Assembly: GCF_001806325.1 (NCBI RefSeq)
Contig: NZ_CP017580.1
Span: 1,674,001-1,738,000, forward strand
Reading direction: 5' to 3'
Origin: Curtobacterium sp. BH-2-1-1
Lineage (GTDB): Bacteria > Actinomycetota > Actinomycetes > Actinomycetales > Microbacteriaceae
DNA length: 64,000 nt
The position numbers and the translations under genes are program-made. Shown in pieces: positions 17,318 through 26,470 of this stretch. How positions within the stretch are numbered: position 1 is the stretch's first letter; every line of letters starts with the position of its first letter. The notes beneath the pieces were generated by a model that searched no databases, had not been told where the DNA came from, and worked only from the letters and a program-made list of their open reading frames with translations.

Positions 17318-17409
17318 GCCGCGATCGTAGGAGCCACTCCCCTGCGGCGCCGCTGTCCACCGTGTACACCCGCGGCCACCTCGATCGACGCAGCGGATAG
17401 GGTGCACCC
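17318..17409. promoter_or_regulatory. gabT / pucR divergent control region
   Basis: A 92-bp region between gabT and the PucR-family regulator. On the plus strand TAGGGT at 17398-17403 is followed by 6 bases and the ATG at 17410, so the regulator mRNA looks leaderless. The GTCCACCGTGTACACC stretch (17355-17370) is a plausible binding region, but no clear repeated operator stands out. Confidence 0.55.
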
Positions 17410-18942
17410 ATGCCCGCGACCCTGCGCTCCCTGCTCCACCGCGCCGACCTGCGGCTCCGGCTCCTGACGGCCACCGACGCAGCCCTCGATGCGCCGCTGT
17501 CCTGGTTGCACAGCTCCGACCTCGAGGACCCGACGCCGTTCCTCGCCGACGGGCAGGGGCTGCTCACCACCGGCACGCAGTTCGGCGACGACACCGAGGT
17601 CACGGCGGCGGTCGCGGACGCCTACGTCGCCCGACTGCTGCGCCGGGGCGTCTTCGCGCTCGGCTTCGGGGACGAGGTCGTGCGCACCGGCACCCCGCCG
17701 CAGCTCGTCGACGCCTGCACGGAGCAGGGACTCGCGCTCTTCGAGGTCCCGTACGAGACCTCCTTCATCGCCGTCGCGCAGGCGAACGCGGACGCCGTCG
17801 CCCGTGACGCCAACGCCCGCAACGCCTGGGCCCTCGCCGCGCAGCGGGCCATCTCGCTCGCGGCCATGCGCCCCGACGGCCTGGGGGCGACCATCGCCGA
17901 GCTGTCCCGGCAGCTCGACGGGTGGGTCGGCCTCTTCGACGTCTCCGGACGGCTCGACCGCGGTCACCCGGCCGACGGTGTCCCCGTCGAGGACCTCGAG
18001 GTGCTCCGGACCGAGGCGCTCCGGCTCCTCCGAGCCGGCCAGCGGGCGAGCCTGCCGGTGACGACCGAGCACCGCACCGGGTTCTCGTTGCAGACCCTCG
18101 GCAGCGGCGGCCACCTCAGCGGCGTGCTCGCCATCGCGAACGGCGGCGCGCTCGACCGGGCCGGCCGCGAGGTCGTCACCGCCGTGATCGCCCTGGCCGG
18201 ACTCGCACTGCAGCAGAACCGCGAACTCGCCCGTGCGCGCGGGCTCCTCCGCACCGGGCTCCTCACGATGCTGTCGGTGGGCGACCCCGCCGTCGTGGAC
18301 ACGACCTCGCGCGAGGTGTGGGGACCGCTGCCGGCCGAGCCCGTCCGGATCGCCGCCGTCGACGTCCCCGACCAGGACCTCGACACCGTGGTCGACTGGC
18401 TCGAGCTGTGGGTGCAGGACCGCCCCGGCCGGCTCTTCTTCGCGGCGGACGACGAGCTGTTCCTCTGCGTCGGCGCGGAGGACACCGCGATCGTCGAGGA
18501 ACTCGTGGACCGCTTCGACCTGCACGCCGGGCTCTCCGACGGTGCCTCGTACCGGTACTTCGGCCGTGCGCGGACCGAGGCGGTGCAGGCTCTCGACCGC
18601 CGGCGCGAGGGGCGACCCGGCACCACCGAGTTCGGCGAGCTCGCCCGCGAGGGGGTGCTCGCCCACCTGGCCCACGTGGACGTCGACGCCGGTGCCGTCG
18701 CCCGCGCGTTCCTCGCTCCCCTGCTCGACCACGACCGGACGGCCGGCACCGAGCTGACCCGCACCGTGCGGACCTGGCTCGAGCAGAACTGCGAGTACGA
18801 CCGCACCGCCCAGGCACTCGGCATCCACCGGCACACCGCCCGCGCGCGGGTCGAGCACGCGGGACGGCTGCTCGAACGGGACCTGTCGGCGTTCCCCACC
18901 CGCGCCGACCTCTGGGCGGCGTTCGTCGTCGAGGGCGCGTGA
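17410..18942 (+). CDS. PucR-family transcriptional regulator
   Basis: A 510-residue regulator. The N-terminal PucR domain (about residues 5-120, TLRSLLHRADLRLRLL, WLHSSDLEDPTPFL, GQGLLTTG) senses an unknown ligand, a GGDEF-like middle region follows, and the C-terminus carries the PucR helix-turn-helix (about 455-505: NCEYDRTAQALGIHRHTAR). The PucR family covers regulators of purine, GABA and proline catabolism, some of which activate gab-type operons. It is divergent from gabT with 92 bp between, so it is the likely activator of gabT-gabD-puo (inference). The start is leaderless by geometry. Confidence 0.9.
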   Translation: MPATLRSLLHRADLRLRLLTATDAALDAPLSWLHSSDLEDPTPFLADGQGLLTTGTQFGDDTEVTAAVADAYVARLLRRGVFALGFGDEVVRTGTPPQLVDACTEQGLALFEVPYETSFIAVAQANADAVARDANARNAWALAAQRAISLAAMRPDGLGATIAELSRQLDGWVGLFDVSGRLDRGHPADGVPVEDLEVLRTEALRLLRAGQRASLPVTTEHRTGFSLQTLGSGGHLSGVLAIANGGALDRAGREVVTAVIALAGLALQQNRELARARGLLRTGLLTMLSVGDPAVVDTTSREVWGPLPAEPVRIAAVDVPDQDLDTVVDWLELWVQDRPGRLFFAADDELFLCVGAEDTAIVEELVDRFDLHAGLSDGASYRYFGRARTEAVQALDRRREGRPGTTEFGELAREGVLAHLAHVDVDAGAVARAFLAPLLDHDRTAGTELTRTVRTWLEQNCEYDRTAQALGIHRHTARARVEHAGRLLERDLSAFPTRADLWAAFVVEGA

Positions 18943-18962
18943 GGCGCGCCTAGGCTGGCGTC

Positions 18963-19604
18963 GTGCCGACCACTCCGACCCGCCGGCGCCTGAGCCCGGC
19001 CGAGCGGGAGGCCCAGATCGCCGACGCGGCCGTCGCCGTCGCCCGCGCCGAGGGCCTCGCCGCCGTGACCCTGCGCGGTGTGGCGGCTGCCATCGGCGTG
19101 GCGCCCTCGCTCGTGGCGCACTACCGCCCGGTGATGGAGGACCTCGTCGGCGACACGTTCCGCACCGTCGCGAGCGCCGAGGTGGCCGAGGTCCGCCGGA
19201 TCGTGCACGAACGGTCCGACCCGACCGCACGCCTGGGGACCCTGCTGGCCTGCATCGCCGACCCCACCCGGGACGACGTCGCCGCGCTCTGGGCCGACGC
19301 GTGGAGCCTCGGCCGGACCAACGGTGCGCTCGCCACCGCCGCGCGCGACGTCATGGACGACTGGCAGGCGCTCGCGACCGGGGTGGTCCGCGACGGCGTC
19401 CGCGACGGGGTCATGCACACGGACGACCCGGACGCGGTCGGCCGACTGCTGTTCGCGCTCGTGGACGCCACGAACGGGTACGCCCTCGTGGACTACCTCG
19501 ACCGGCCGACGCGCGAGGGTCTCGTCCGCACGACGATCGCGCACGCCGTCGGGCTGGACGCCGCTGCCCTCAGCGCTGCAGGGCCACCCACTGCAGGAGC
19601 ATGA
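18963..19604 (+). CDS. TetR-family transcriptional regulator
   Basis: A 213-residue regulator with an N-terminal TetR helix-turn-helix (about residues 12-60: IADAAVAVARAEGLAAVTLRG then AIGVAPSLVAHY) and a ligand-binding C-terminal region of unknown specificity, weakly resembling BetI/TetR C-terminal domains. GTG start 6 bases after a TAGGCT -10 box (18951-18956), so it too looks leaderless, with its own promoter despite the short gap behind the PucR gene. Its last 35 bases overlap the 3' end of the convergent nudK gene on the other strand. Confidence 0.85.
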   Translation: MPTTPTRRRLSPAEREAQIADAAVAVARAEGLAAVTLRGVAAAIGVAPSLVAHYRPVMEDLVGDTFRTVASAEVAEVRRIVHERSDPTARLGTLLACIADPTRDDVAALWADAWSLGRTNGALATAARDVMDDWQALATGVVRDGVRDGVMHTDDPDAVGRLLFALVDATNGYALVDYLDRPTREGLVRTTIAHAVGLDAAALSAAGPPTAGA

Positions 19605-20238
19605 TCGTCTTGCCGTCGGCGACGCGCCCGTCCGCGACCATCGCCAGGGCCTCGTCCAACGGGAGCTCGAGCACCTCGATGTCCTCGCCCTCGTCCTCCA
19701 GCCCGCCGCCGGCCTCCACGAGGTCGGCGGGCGTGTAGGCACCGACGTACCCGTGCACGCGCTCGGTCACGGACCCGGGGCTCATGAACGCGTCGAACAC
19801 CTTCGTGACGGTGCCGAGCCGGATGCCGAGCTCCTCCGCCGCCTCGCGCCGCACGGCCGTCTCCGGGTCGTCCTCGTCGAGGAGCCCCGCCGCCGCCTCG
19901 ACGAGCATCCCGTCCGGGTGGCCGTTGACGTAGGCGGGCCAGCGGAACTGCCGGGTGAGCAGCACGGTGTCGCGCTCGGGGTCGTGGGGCAGCACGGCAG
20001 CACCGTTGCCGCGGTCGTAGGTCTCGCGATGCTGCCGGTCCCAACGACCGTCACGGCGCCGCACGTCGAGCGTCGTCCGGCGGAGCACGTGCCAGCCGTC
20101 CGAGACGACCTCGACGTCACGGACGACCACGTCCGGGTTGCGGTCGAGGTCGCGGCCGACGGCGTCGAGCCCGGTGCGACCACGGGCGTCCGGGACGGTG
20201 GTACCGGGTCGGGGGTCGGTCGTGCGCGCGTCGTCCAC
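19570..20238 (-). CDS. nudK: Nudix hydrolase, GDP-mannose pyrophosphatase type
   Basis: Hydrolyses GDP-mannose or a related nucleotide sugar to GMP and mannose 1-phosphate. The 222-residue protein has a Nudix box AGLLDEDDPETAVRREAAEE with one residue fewer than consensus in its first spacer, as in E. coli NudK. It is followed by KVFDAFMSPGSVTERVHGYVG and GGGLEDEGEDIEVLELPLDEAL, also NudK-like. GTG start at 20238. Its 3' end overlaps the convergent TetR gene by 35 bp. A general ADP-sugar pyrophosphatase activity is the main alternative. Confidence 0.87.
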   Translation of the reverse strand: MDDARTTDPRPGTTVPDARGRTGLDAVGRDLDRNPDVVVRDVEVVSDGWHVLRRTTLDVRRRDGRWDRQHRETYDRGNGAAVLPHDPERDTVLLTRQFRWPAYVNGHPDGMLVEAAAGLLDEDDPETAVRREAAEELGIRLGTVTKVFDAFMSPGSVTERVHGYVGAYTPADLVEAGGGLEDEGEDIEVLELPLDEALAMVADGRVADGKTIMLLQWVALQR

Positions 20239-20324
20239 GTCGTCACGCTAGCGTCCCGCCGGCGCGGGCAGGCCGCCGGTACGATCGTCACGCCGCACCA
20301 GGGAGCGGCGGGGACGGGGAGCAC

Positions 20325-20765
20325 ATGACGACGACGGACGACCTGCGACGTTCCCGACCGACCCCGCCTCCGGTCGTCCGGACGGCGGTCGTCCTCTGGG
20401 CCGTCTGGCTGGTCGTCGGCGTCGTCTCCACCGTCGTCGTCTCGGCGTCCGGGTCGGGACTGACCGGGGTCGGCGGCGTCCTCGCACTCGCGCTGTCGTT
20501 CGTCGTCTGGGCCGCCGTCGCCGCTGCGACGATCCTGGTGCTCCGTGGCTCCGCGGTGGCCCGGATCGTGCTCGTGGCGATCGCCGCGCTCCGTGCCGTC
20601 CTGAGCATCACCGACGGGGGCCTGTCCACCGCGCTGATCCTGGTCTCGGTCGTCGCCGCGGTGCTGCTCTTCCTGCCCAGCGCACGCCCGTTCTTCCGCC
20701 GCGCCGACGTGACGGAGCCGAGCCGCGCCTCCAGGGCGACGGATCCCGACCACCCGCGGAACTGA
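20325..20765 (+). CDS. hypothetical membrane protein
   Basis: A 146-residue protein with about four membrane segments (roughly residues 18-40, 47-75, 80-95 and 100-118), a basic N-terminus and a charged Arg/Asp/Pro-rich C-terminal tail. No family recognised. A GGGGAG lies before the ATG and TACGAT at 20280-20285 is a fair -10 box. A strong intrinsic-type hairpin follows its stop. It is divergent from nudK. Confidence 0.68.
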   Translation: MTTTDDLRRSRPTPPPVVRTAVVLWAVWLVVGVVSTVVVSASGSGLTGVGGVLALALSFVVWAAVAAATILVLRGSAVARIVLVAIAALRAVLSITDGGLSTALILVSVVAAVLLFLPSARPFFRRADVTEPSRASRATDPDHPRN

Positions 20766-20782
20766 CGCCGCTGCGGAACGCA

Positions 20783-20814
20783 AAGAGGCCCCCGGATCTC
20801 TCCGGGGGCCTCTT
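20783..20814. terminator. bidirectional hairpin terminator
   Basis: Perfect 14-base inverted repeat, AAGAGGCCCCCGGA at 20783-20796 and its complement at 20801-20814, with loop TCTC. It lies between the end of the plus-strand membrane-protein gene and the 3' end of the minus-strand tRNA-Leu, so it can serve both. Confidence 0.8.
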
Positions 20815-20822
20815 GCGTTGTC

Positions 20823-20909
20823 TGGTGCGCGAGGGGGGACTTGAACCCCCACGCCGTTTCCAGCACACGGACCTGAACCGTGCGCGTCTACCAATTCCGC
20901 CACTCGCGC
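20823..20909 (-). tRNA. tRNA-Leu (anticodon CAG)
   Basis: Read on the minus strand: acceptor GCGCGAG pairing with CTCGCGC, the class II D-arm (GCGGAATTGGTAGACGCG), anticodon loop TTCAGGT giving anticodon CAG, a long variable arm, the T-arm GGGGGTTCAAGTCCCCC and an encoded CCA end. Length 87 with CCA, as expected for a leucine tRNA. The bidirectional terminator lies 8 bases beyond the 3' end. Confidence 0.93.
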
Positions 20910-20995
20910 CAGCCCGAGAACACTACCACGCACAGACGCTGCCAGACGCCAACCACTACCATGCAGAGGTCGACGACCGAGAACACTGGAGACCC

Positions 20996-21676
20996 ATGGG
21001 CCTGTTGGACAGCTTCGAGCGAGGGCTGGAGCGCGCTGTGAACGGCGCGTTCGCGAAGACCTTCCGCTCCGGCGTGCAGCCCGTCGAGATCTCGAGCGCC
21101 CTCCGCCGCGAGCTCGACACCAAGGCAGCCGTCGTCTCCCGCGAACGCATCCTCGTGCCGAACGAGTTCACGGTGCGACTCGCGCCGCCGGACTACACGC
21201 GCATGAACGACATCGGTCGGCCGCTCGTCGACGAGCTCTCGCAGATGGTGCAGCAGCACGCGGTCGCGCAGAACTACTCCTTCTCCGGACCGGTCACGAT
21301 CCGGCTGCAGCAGGACGGCACCCTCTCCACCGGGATCCTGCAGATCGACTCGACGACGGTGCAGCGCGACGTCGCCTGGGTCGCGGTGCTCGACATCGGT
21401 TCGCAGCGGCACAAGCTGCAGCGTGGTCGCACCGTGATCGGTCGCGGGACGGACGCCGACATCACCGTCGCCGACACCGGCACGAGCCGCAAGCACGTCG
21501 AGGTCATCTGGGACGGCAAGCACGCCCAGGCCAACGACCTCGGGTCGACGAACGGCTCGAAACTGAACGGTGAGCGCTTCCAGCAGGCCATCGTGGAGCC
21601 GGATTCCACGATCGAGATCGGTCGTACCCGTATGGTGTTCCGGGTGATACCCGAGAACGACGGAGGTACCAGGTGA
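20996..21676 (+). CDS. fhaA: FHA-domain protein with DUF3662 N-terminus (FhaA)
   Basis: A cytoplasmic phosphothreonine-binding adaptor of 226 residues, much shorter than mycobacterial FhaA because the long disordered middle is almost absent. The DUF3662 domain covers about residues 1-115 (MGLLDSFERGLERAVNGAF). The FHA domain follows, about 140-215, with TVIGRGTDADITV, SRKHVEVIWD and DLGSTNGSKLNG. In mycobacteria FhaA binds phosphorylated wall proteins such as MurJ. I chose the ATG at 20996 over the upstream frame, which runs antisense through tRNA-Leu. First gene of the coupled fhaA-fhaB-pstP-rodA-pbpA-pknA series. Confidence 0.9.
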   Translation: MGLLDSFERGLERAVNGAFAKTFRSGVQPVEISSALRRELDTKAAVVSRERILVPNEFTVRLAPPDYTRMNDIGRPLVDELSQMVQQHAVAQNYSFSGPVTIRLQQDGTLSTGILQIDSTTVQRDVAWVAVLDIGSQRHKLQRGRTVIGRGTDADITVADTGTSRKHVEVIWDGKHAQANDLGSTNGSKLNGERFQQAIVEPDSTIEIGRTRMVFRVIPENDGGTR

Positions 21677-22224
21677 CCACAGGGCTGACCCTGCTCGTCC
21701 TGCGCTTCGCGTTCCTCGCGGTGCTCTGGCTGTTCGTGTTCGTGATCGTCTTCGCCCTGCGGAGCGATCTGTTCGGCCAGCGCGTGCGCACGATCCCCAC
21801 CGATCCGAAGGCCGGTGCGTCGGGTCCGACGACCCCCGCGGTGCCGGCAGCAGCGGCCCCCGCCGCAGCGTCGGCCGGTGCCTTCACGGACCTCATCGGT
21901 CAAGCGACGGGGGCGCAGCAGTCCGCCACGCCGGCTGCGACCCGCCTCGTGATCACCGAGGGCTCGCGCGAGGGCATGGAGATGCCGCTCGGTGGCGGCC
22001 CGATCACGATCGGCCGGTCGAGCGAGTCCAACGTCGTCATCCGCGACGACTACACGTCCACCAACCACGCCCGCCTCGACCTCCGGGCCGACGGCTGGCT
22101 CCTCACCGACCTCGAGTCCACGAACGGCACGTTCGTCAACGGTCAGAAGGTGACCGTTCCCGTGATCATCGCGGAGCGGACGCCGATCACGATCGGGACG
22201 ACGACGTTCGAGCTGCGGCGGTAA
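21673..22224 (+). CDS. fhaB: membrane-anchored FHA-domain protein (FhaB/FipA)
   Basis: A 183-residue protein with one N-terminal membrane segment (about residues 5-28), an Ala/Pro-rich linker (about 45-85) and a C-terminal FHA domain with ITIGRSSESNVVI, STNHARLDL and DLESTNGTFVNG. It recognises phosphothreonine on PknA/PknB targets and is linked to FtsZ/FtsQ interaction in mycobacteria (family knowledge). The GTG start overlaps the fhaA stop (GTGA) and GGAGG lies upstream. The FHA binding residues (Arg, Ser, Asn) are all present. Confidence 0.9.
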   Translation: MTTGLTLLVLRFAFLAVLWLFVFVIVFALRSDLFGQRVRTIPTDPKAGASGPTTPAVPAAAAPAAASAGAFTDLIGQATGAQQSATPAATRLVITEGSREGMEMPLGGGPITIGRSSESNVVIRDDYTSTNHARLDLRADGWLLTDLESTNGTFVNGQKVTVPVIIAERTPITIGTTTFELRR

Positions 22225-22230
22225 CCCGGG

Positions 22231-23583
22231 ATGACCGCTCGCACGCTGAGCGCCGCTGTGTCCCACGTCGGACGCATCCGCGCGAACAACCAGGACTCCG
22301 GCTACGCCGGACAGCACCTGTTCGCGGTGGCCGACGGCATGGGCGGGCACGCGGGCGGTGACGTCGCCTCGGCGATCGCGATCCGCCGCATCAGGGAGGT
22401 CGACCGCGAGTTCCCGTCGGCGCACGACGCCGAGTTCGCACTGCAGTCGGCGCTGATCGCGGCGAACCAGCTCATCACCGAGACGGTGTTCGAGCACCAG
22501 GAACTCACCGGCATGGGCACCACGGTGTCCGCGATGATCCGGGTCGGCGAACAGATCGCCATCGCGCACATCGGCGACTCGCGCATCTACCGGCACCGCG
22601 ACGGCGAGCTCCAGCAGATCACCTCCGACCACACCTTCGTGCAGCGGCTCGTGGACAGCGGCCGGATCACGCCTGAAGAGGCCGCGGTGCACCCGCGACG
22701 CTCCGTCCTCATGCGGGTGCTCGGCGACGTCGACGCCGCGCCGGAGGTCGACACCGCGATCATGGACATCCAGCCGGGCGACCGCTGGCTGCTCTGCTCC
22801 GACGGTCTCTCGTCGTACCTGGCCGAAGAGCGCATCCGGCACGCGCTCGCGTCGAACATGGACGCGAACCAGGTCACGCAGCGCCTCGTGAAGGAGACGC
22901 TCGACCACGGCGCGCCCGACAACGTGACGGTCGTCGTGATGGACGTCACCGACACCGAGCCCGACGACGACGACGACGCGGCCACCACGGTCGGGTCCGC
23001 GGCGGCACCGCTCACGTTCGAGGCGTCGACCGGCCGCAAGCCGATCCGCCTCCCCACCATCCTGCTCCACCCGCTCAAGGTCACGACCGCCCCCGAGGAC
23101 TCGCACTTCGAGCCCGAGTCCGACCAGTTCTTCGCCGAGCTCATCGCCGAGGACCGCCGTCGCCGGATCCGCCGTCGTGTCTCGTGGACCATCGCGCTCG
23201 TCGTGGCCGTCGCCGCACTCGTCGGCGCCGTCTTCCTCGGCTGGCGGATCATCCAGGACCACTACTACGTCGGGACCGACCGCGGCACCGTCGCGATCTA
23301 CAAGGGCGTGCAGCAGTCGATCGGGCCGATCGCGCTGTCCGACGTGTACGAGGACACCGACATCTCGGTGTCCGGGTTGCCGGAGTACACCCGCGAGAAC
23401 GTCCGCTCGACGATCAACGCGCAGTCGCTCGACGACGCCCGTGACATCGTCGACCGGCTGCGGAAGGCCGCCGAGACCGGTCAGGACCAGGCGGGCACCG
23501 GCGGAGACGGCGGATCACCGTCTCCGACGCCCTCCTCGTCCCCGACGAAGTCGCCGTCGCCGTCACCAGGGGCGAAGCGATGA
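22231..23583 (+). CDS. pstP: PP2C-family Ser/Thr phosphatase PstP
   Basis: Dephosphorylates PknA and PknB and their substrates, metal-dependent. The 450-residue protein has the PP2C core at about residues 5-240, with the metal-binding ADGMGGHAGGD, HIGDSRIYRH and WLLCSDGLSSYL, then DNVTVVVMD. A membrane segment follows at about 317-338, leaving a roughly 110-residue extracytoplasmic region that ends in a Ser/Pro/Thr-rich tail (SPSPTPSSSPTKSPSPSPG). The stop overlaps the rodA ATG (ATGA). It sits in the same transcript as the two kinases it opposes. Confidence 0.93.
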   Translation: MTARTLSAAVSHVGRIRANNQDSGYAGQHLFAVADGMGGHAGGDVASAIAIRRIREVDREFPSAHDAEFALQSALIAANQLITETVFEHQELTGMGTTVSAMIRVGEQIAIAHIGDSRIYRHRDGELQQITSDHTFVQRLVDSGRITPEEAAVHPRRSVLMRVLGDVDAAPEVDTAIMDIQPGDRWLLCSDGLSSYLAEERIRHALASNMDANQVTQRLVKETLDHGAPDNVTVVVMDVTDTEPDDDDDAATTVGSAAAPLTFEASTGRKPIRLPTILLHPLKVTTAPEDSHFEPESDQFFAELIAEDRRRRIRRRVSWTIALVVAVAALVGAVFLGWRIIQDHYYVGTDRGTVAIYKGVQQSIGPIALSDVYEDTDISVSGLPEYTRENVRSTINAQSLDDARDIVDRLRKAAETGQDQAGTGGDGGSPSPTPSSSPTKSPSPSPGAKR

Positions 23584-25016
23584 GCAGCGCCACCGCCCAG
23601 TCCTTCACGCAGGCGATCACGATCAAGCTGCGGGAGCCCGCCCGCGCCCGCAACCTCGAGCTCGTGCTGCTCGTCATCGCGTGCGGCATCTGCGCCGGCG
23701 CGATGGTCCTCGTGCAGCTCGGCACGAAGGGCAAGCTGTTCGACACCTCGGTGCTCTGGGTCGGCGCCGGCATCCTCGGGCTCGCGCTCGTGATGCACGT
23801 CGTGCTGCGAATCGTCGCGAAGAACGCCGACCCGTTCATCCTGCCGGTCGCACTCGTGCTGAACGGCATCGGGATCGCCGAGATCTACCGCATCGACGTC
23901 CACAACGGCCTGACCGGCTGGGGCGCGATCGGCGTGAAGCAGATCGTCTGGACGATGCTCGCGATGGTCCTGGCGATCATCACGGTCTCGGTCGTCCGGA
24001 ACCACCGGTTCCTGCAGCGGTACCGCTACATCTTCATGTTCCTGACGATCGCGCTGTTGCTCCTGCCGATGCTGCCGGGCATCGGACTCAACGTGAACGG
24101 TGCGCGGGTCTGGATCAAGCTCGGCTCGTTCACCTTCCAGCCGGGCGAGCTCGCCAAGATCACGATGGCGCTGTTCTTCGCCGGCTACCTCGTCACCGCA
24201 CGGGACTCGCTGTCGATCGTCGGCCGGAAGTTCCTCGGCATGACGTTCCCGCGGGCGCGTGACCTCGGGCCGATCCTCGTGATGTGGGCCGCGGCCATGG
24301 GCGTCCTGGTCTTCCAGCGCGACCTCGGCACCGCACTGCTCTACTTCGGCCTGTTCCTCGTGATGATCTACGTCGCGACGGCGCGGCTGAGCTGGGTCCT
24401 CATCGGGCTCGTGCTGTTCGTGGGTGGCGCGCTCGTCGCCCAGTCCGTGCTCGTCTACGTGCACGGCCGGTTCGAGCAGTGGCTCGACCCGTTCAACCAG
24501 GAGATCTTCACCCGGCAGACCCAGGGCAGCTACCAGCTCGTGCAGGGCCTGTTCGGCTTCGCGAACGGCGGGATCACGGGCACCGGTCTCGGCCAGGGGC
24601 GTCCGTACATCACCCCGGTCGCCAACGCGGACTACATCATCGCCTCCCTGGGTGAGGAACTCGGCCTGATCGGCGTCTTCGCGATCCTCGCCCTGTTCAT
24701 CATCCTGGCGTCGCGAGGCCTCCGCGTCGGGTTCATGGCGCAGGACGACTTCGGCAAGCTGCTCGGCGTGGGCTTCGGCTTCATCATCGCGCTGCAGGTG
24801 TTCGTCGTCGTCGGCGGCATCACCCGGGTCATCCCGGTCACCGGCCTCACGACGCCGTTCATGGCGGCCGGTGGTTCGTCCCTCGTCGCCAACTGGATCA
24901 TCGCCGCGATGCTGCTGCGCCTGACCGATGCAATCCCCGCCGAACAGCGCGTGCAGCAGGGTGCGATCCCGGCTGCTCGTGGTCGCGGGACGACCAGGAA
25001 GGAGCGCAGCCGGTGA
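23580..25016 (+). CDS. rodA: FtsW/RodA/SpoVE-family glycosyltransferase RodA
   Basis: SEDS-family peptidoglycan glycan-chain polymerase of 478 residues with about 12 membrane segments. Typical motifs: NGARVWIKLGSFTFQPGEL, FQRDLGTALLYF and the C-terminal GLTTPFMAAGGSSLVANW. It would work with the class B transpeptidase PbpA encoded next, with which it overlaps (GTGA). The N-terminus has an approximately 25-residue cytoplasmic stretch before the first membrane segment. Confidence 0.93.
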   Translation: MSSATAQSFTQAITIKLREPARARNLELVLLVIACGICAGAMVLVQLGTKGKLFDTSVLWVGAGILGLALVMHVVLRIVAKNADPFILPVALVLNGIGIAEIYRIDVHNGLTGWGAIGVKQIVWTMLAMVLAIITVSVVRNHRFLQRYRYIFMFLTIALLLLPMLPGIGLNVNGARVWIKLGSFTFQPGELAKITMALFFAGYLVTARDSLSIVGRKFLGMTFPRARDLGPILVMWAAAMGVLVFQRDLGTALLYFGLFLVMIYVATARLSWVLIGLVLFVGGALVAQSVLVYVHGRFEQWLDPFNQEIFTRQTQGSYQLVQGLFGFANGGITGTGLGQGRPYITPVANADYIIASLGEELGLIGVFAILALFIILASRGLRVGFMAQDDFGKLLGVGFGFIIALQVFVVVGGITRVIPVTGLTTPFMAAGGSSLVANWIIAAMLLRLTDAIPAEQRVQQGAIPAARGRGTTRKERSR

Positions 25017-26470
25017 ACCGACAGCTCCGCGGTGTCTCGACCGTCATCGTGCTCATGTTCGTCGCACTCTTCGTGTCGACGACCTCCATCCAGTTCTTCT
25101 CGGCCGACTCCCTCCGCGCGGACTCGCGGAACTCCCGGACGATCCTCGCCAGCTACTCCACGAAGCGCGGCGCGATCCTCGTCAACGGCAGTCCCATCGC
25201 CGAGTCGACCCCGGTGGACGACCAGTACCAGTACCAGCGGAAGTACACGAACGGCGACCTGTACTCGGCCGTCACCGGGTACTTCACGATCGGCCAGGGC
25301 AACTCCGGCATCGAGGGCGCCGAGAACACCGTGCTCTCCGGCAACTCCGACGCCTCGTTCTTCCAGAACCTCAACGCGATCCTGACCGGCCAGGACGTCC
25401 AGGGCGACAACGTCAACCTGACGATCGACCCGGACGTCCAGAAGGCCGCGTACGACGCACTGGGCGACAACACCGGTGCCGTCGTCGCGATCCAGCCGAA
25501 GACCGGCAAGATCCTCGCGATGGTGTCGAAGCAGAGCTACGACCCGAACACGCTGACGTCACACGACACGCAGAACGTCATCGACCAGTACAAGGCGCTC
25601 GAGTCGAACGCCGCGAAGCCCCTGCAGAACCGGGCCATCGGCGGCGACCTGTACACGCCCGGGTCGGTCTTCAAGCTCGTCGTGGCGTCCGCGGCGCTCG
25701 AGGGCGGCAAGTACAACCTCGACTCCGAGTTCCCGAACCCGTCGCGGCTGCAGCTGCCCGGCACGAGCACGTACATCAACAACGCCGAGGGCGGCTCGTG
25801 CGGCGGCGGCGACAAGGTCAAGCTGCGCACGGCGATCCAGTACTCGTGCAACATCCCCTTCGCGGAGCTCGGCCAGAAGCTCGGCTACGACGCGATCAAG
25901 AGCATGGCCGACAAGTACGGCTTCGGCGACGCGATCGAGGTCCCGATGCGCGCCACGGCCAGCCAGTACCCCGACGTCAGCGACGACACCGCGCAGCTCA
26001 TGCTGAGCTCGTTCGGCCAGGCCAGCGTCCGGGTGTCCCCGCTGCAGATGGCCATGGTCTCCGCCGGCATCGCGAACGGTGGCAAGGTCATGCAGCCCTC
26101 GCTCGTCGACTCGATCACGACGAGCGACCTGAAGACCGTCGAGTCCTTCTCCCCGAAGCAGTACAGCGACCCGCTCTCGTCGTCCGAGGCGAGTGACCTC
26201 ACCGAGGCCATGCAGAGCGTCGTCAGCTCGGGGACCGGCACCAATGCCAAGATCGACGGTGTCGACGTCGCAGGGAAGACGGGCACGGCCGAAGGCGGCA
26301 CGGGCGATCCCTACACACTCTGGTTCACGGGCTTCGCCCCGGCGAAGGACCCGGAGGTGGCCGTCGCGGTCGTCGTCGGGAACGGCGGCGGACTCGGGCA
26401 GTCCGGAGTCGGCAACACGGTCGCGGCCCCGGTCGCGAAGAAAGTCATGGAGGCGGTGCTGAACAAATGA
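25013..26470 (+). CDS. pbpA: class B penicillin-binding protein PbpA
   Basis: Bitopic peptidoglycan D,D-transpeptidase of 485 residues. One N-terminal membrane segment (about residues 8-30), a PBP dimerisation-type region, and the transpeptidase domain with S218 in PGSVFKL (SxxK), S278 in YSCN (SxN) and K422 in GKTGTAEG (KTG). GTG start overlapping the rodA stop; the stop overlaps the pknA ATG. Gene order rodA-pbpA-pknA-pknB is conserved in actinobacteria and fits a SEDS-bPBP pair under kinase control. Confidence 0.93.
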   Translation: MNRQLRGVSTVIVLMFVALFVSTTSIQFFSADSLRADSRNSRTILASYSTKRGAILVNGSPIAESTPVDDQYQYQRKYTNGDLYSAVTGYFTIGQGNSGIEGAENTVLSGNSDASFFQNLNAILTGQDVQGDNVNLTIDPDVQKAAYDALGDNTGAVVAIQPKTGKILAMVSKQSYDPNTLTSHDTQNVIDQYKALESNAAKPLQNRAIGGDLYTPGSVFKLVVASAALEGGKYNLDSEFPNPSRLQLPGTSTYINNAEGGSCGGGDKVKLRTAIQYSCNIPFAELGQKLGYDAIKSMADKYGFGDAIEVPMRATASQYPDVSDDTAQLMLSSFGQASVRVSPLQMAMVSAGIANGGKVMQPSLVDSITTSDLKTVESFSPKQYSDPLSSSEASDLTEAMQSVVSSGTGTNAKIDGVDVAGKTGTAEGGTGDPYTLWFTGFAPAKDPEVAVAVVVGNGGGLGQSGVGNTVAAPVAKKVMEAVLNK

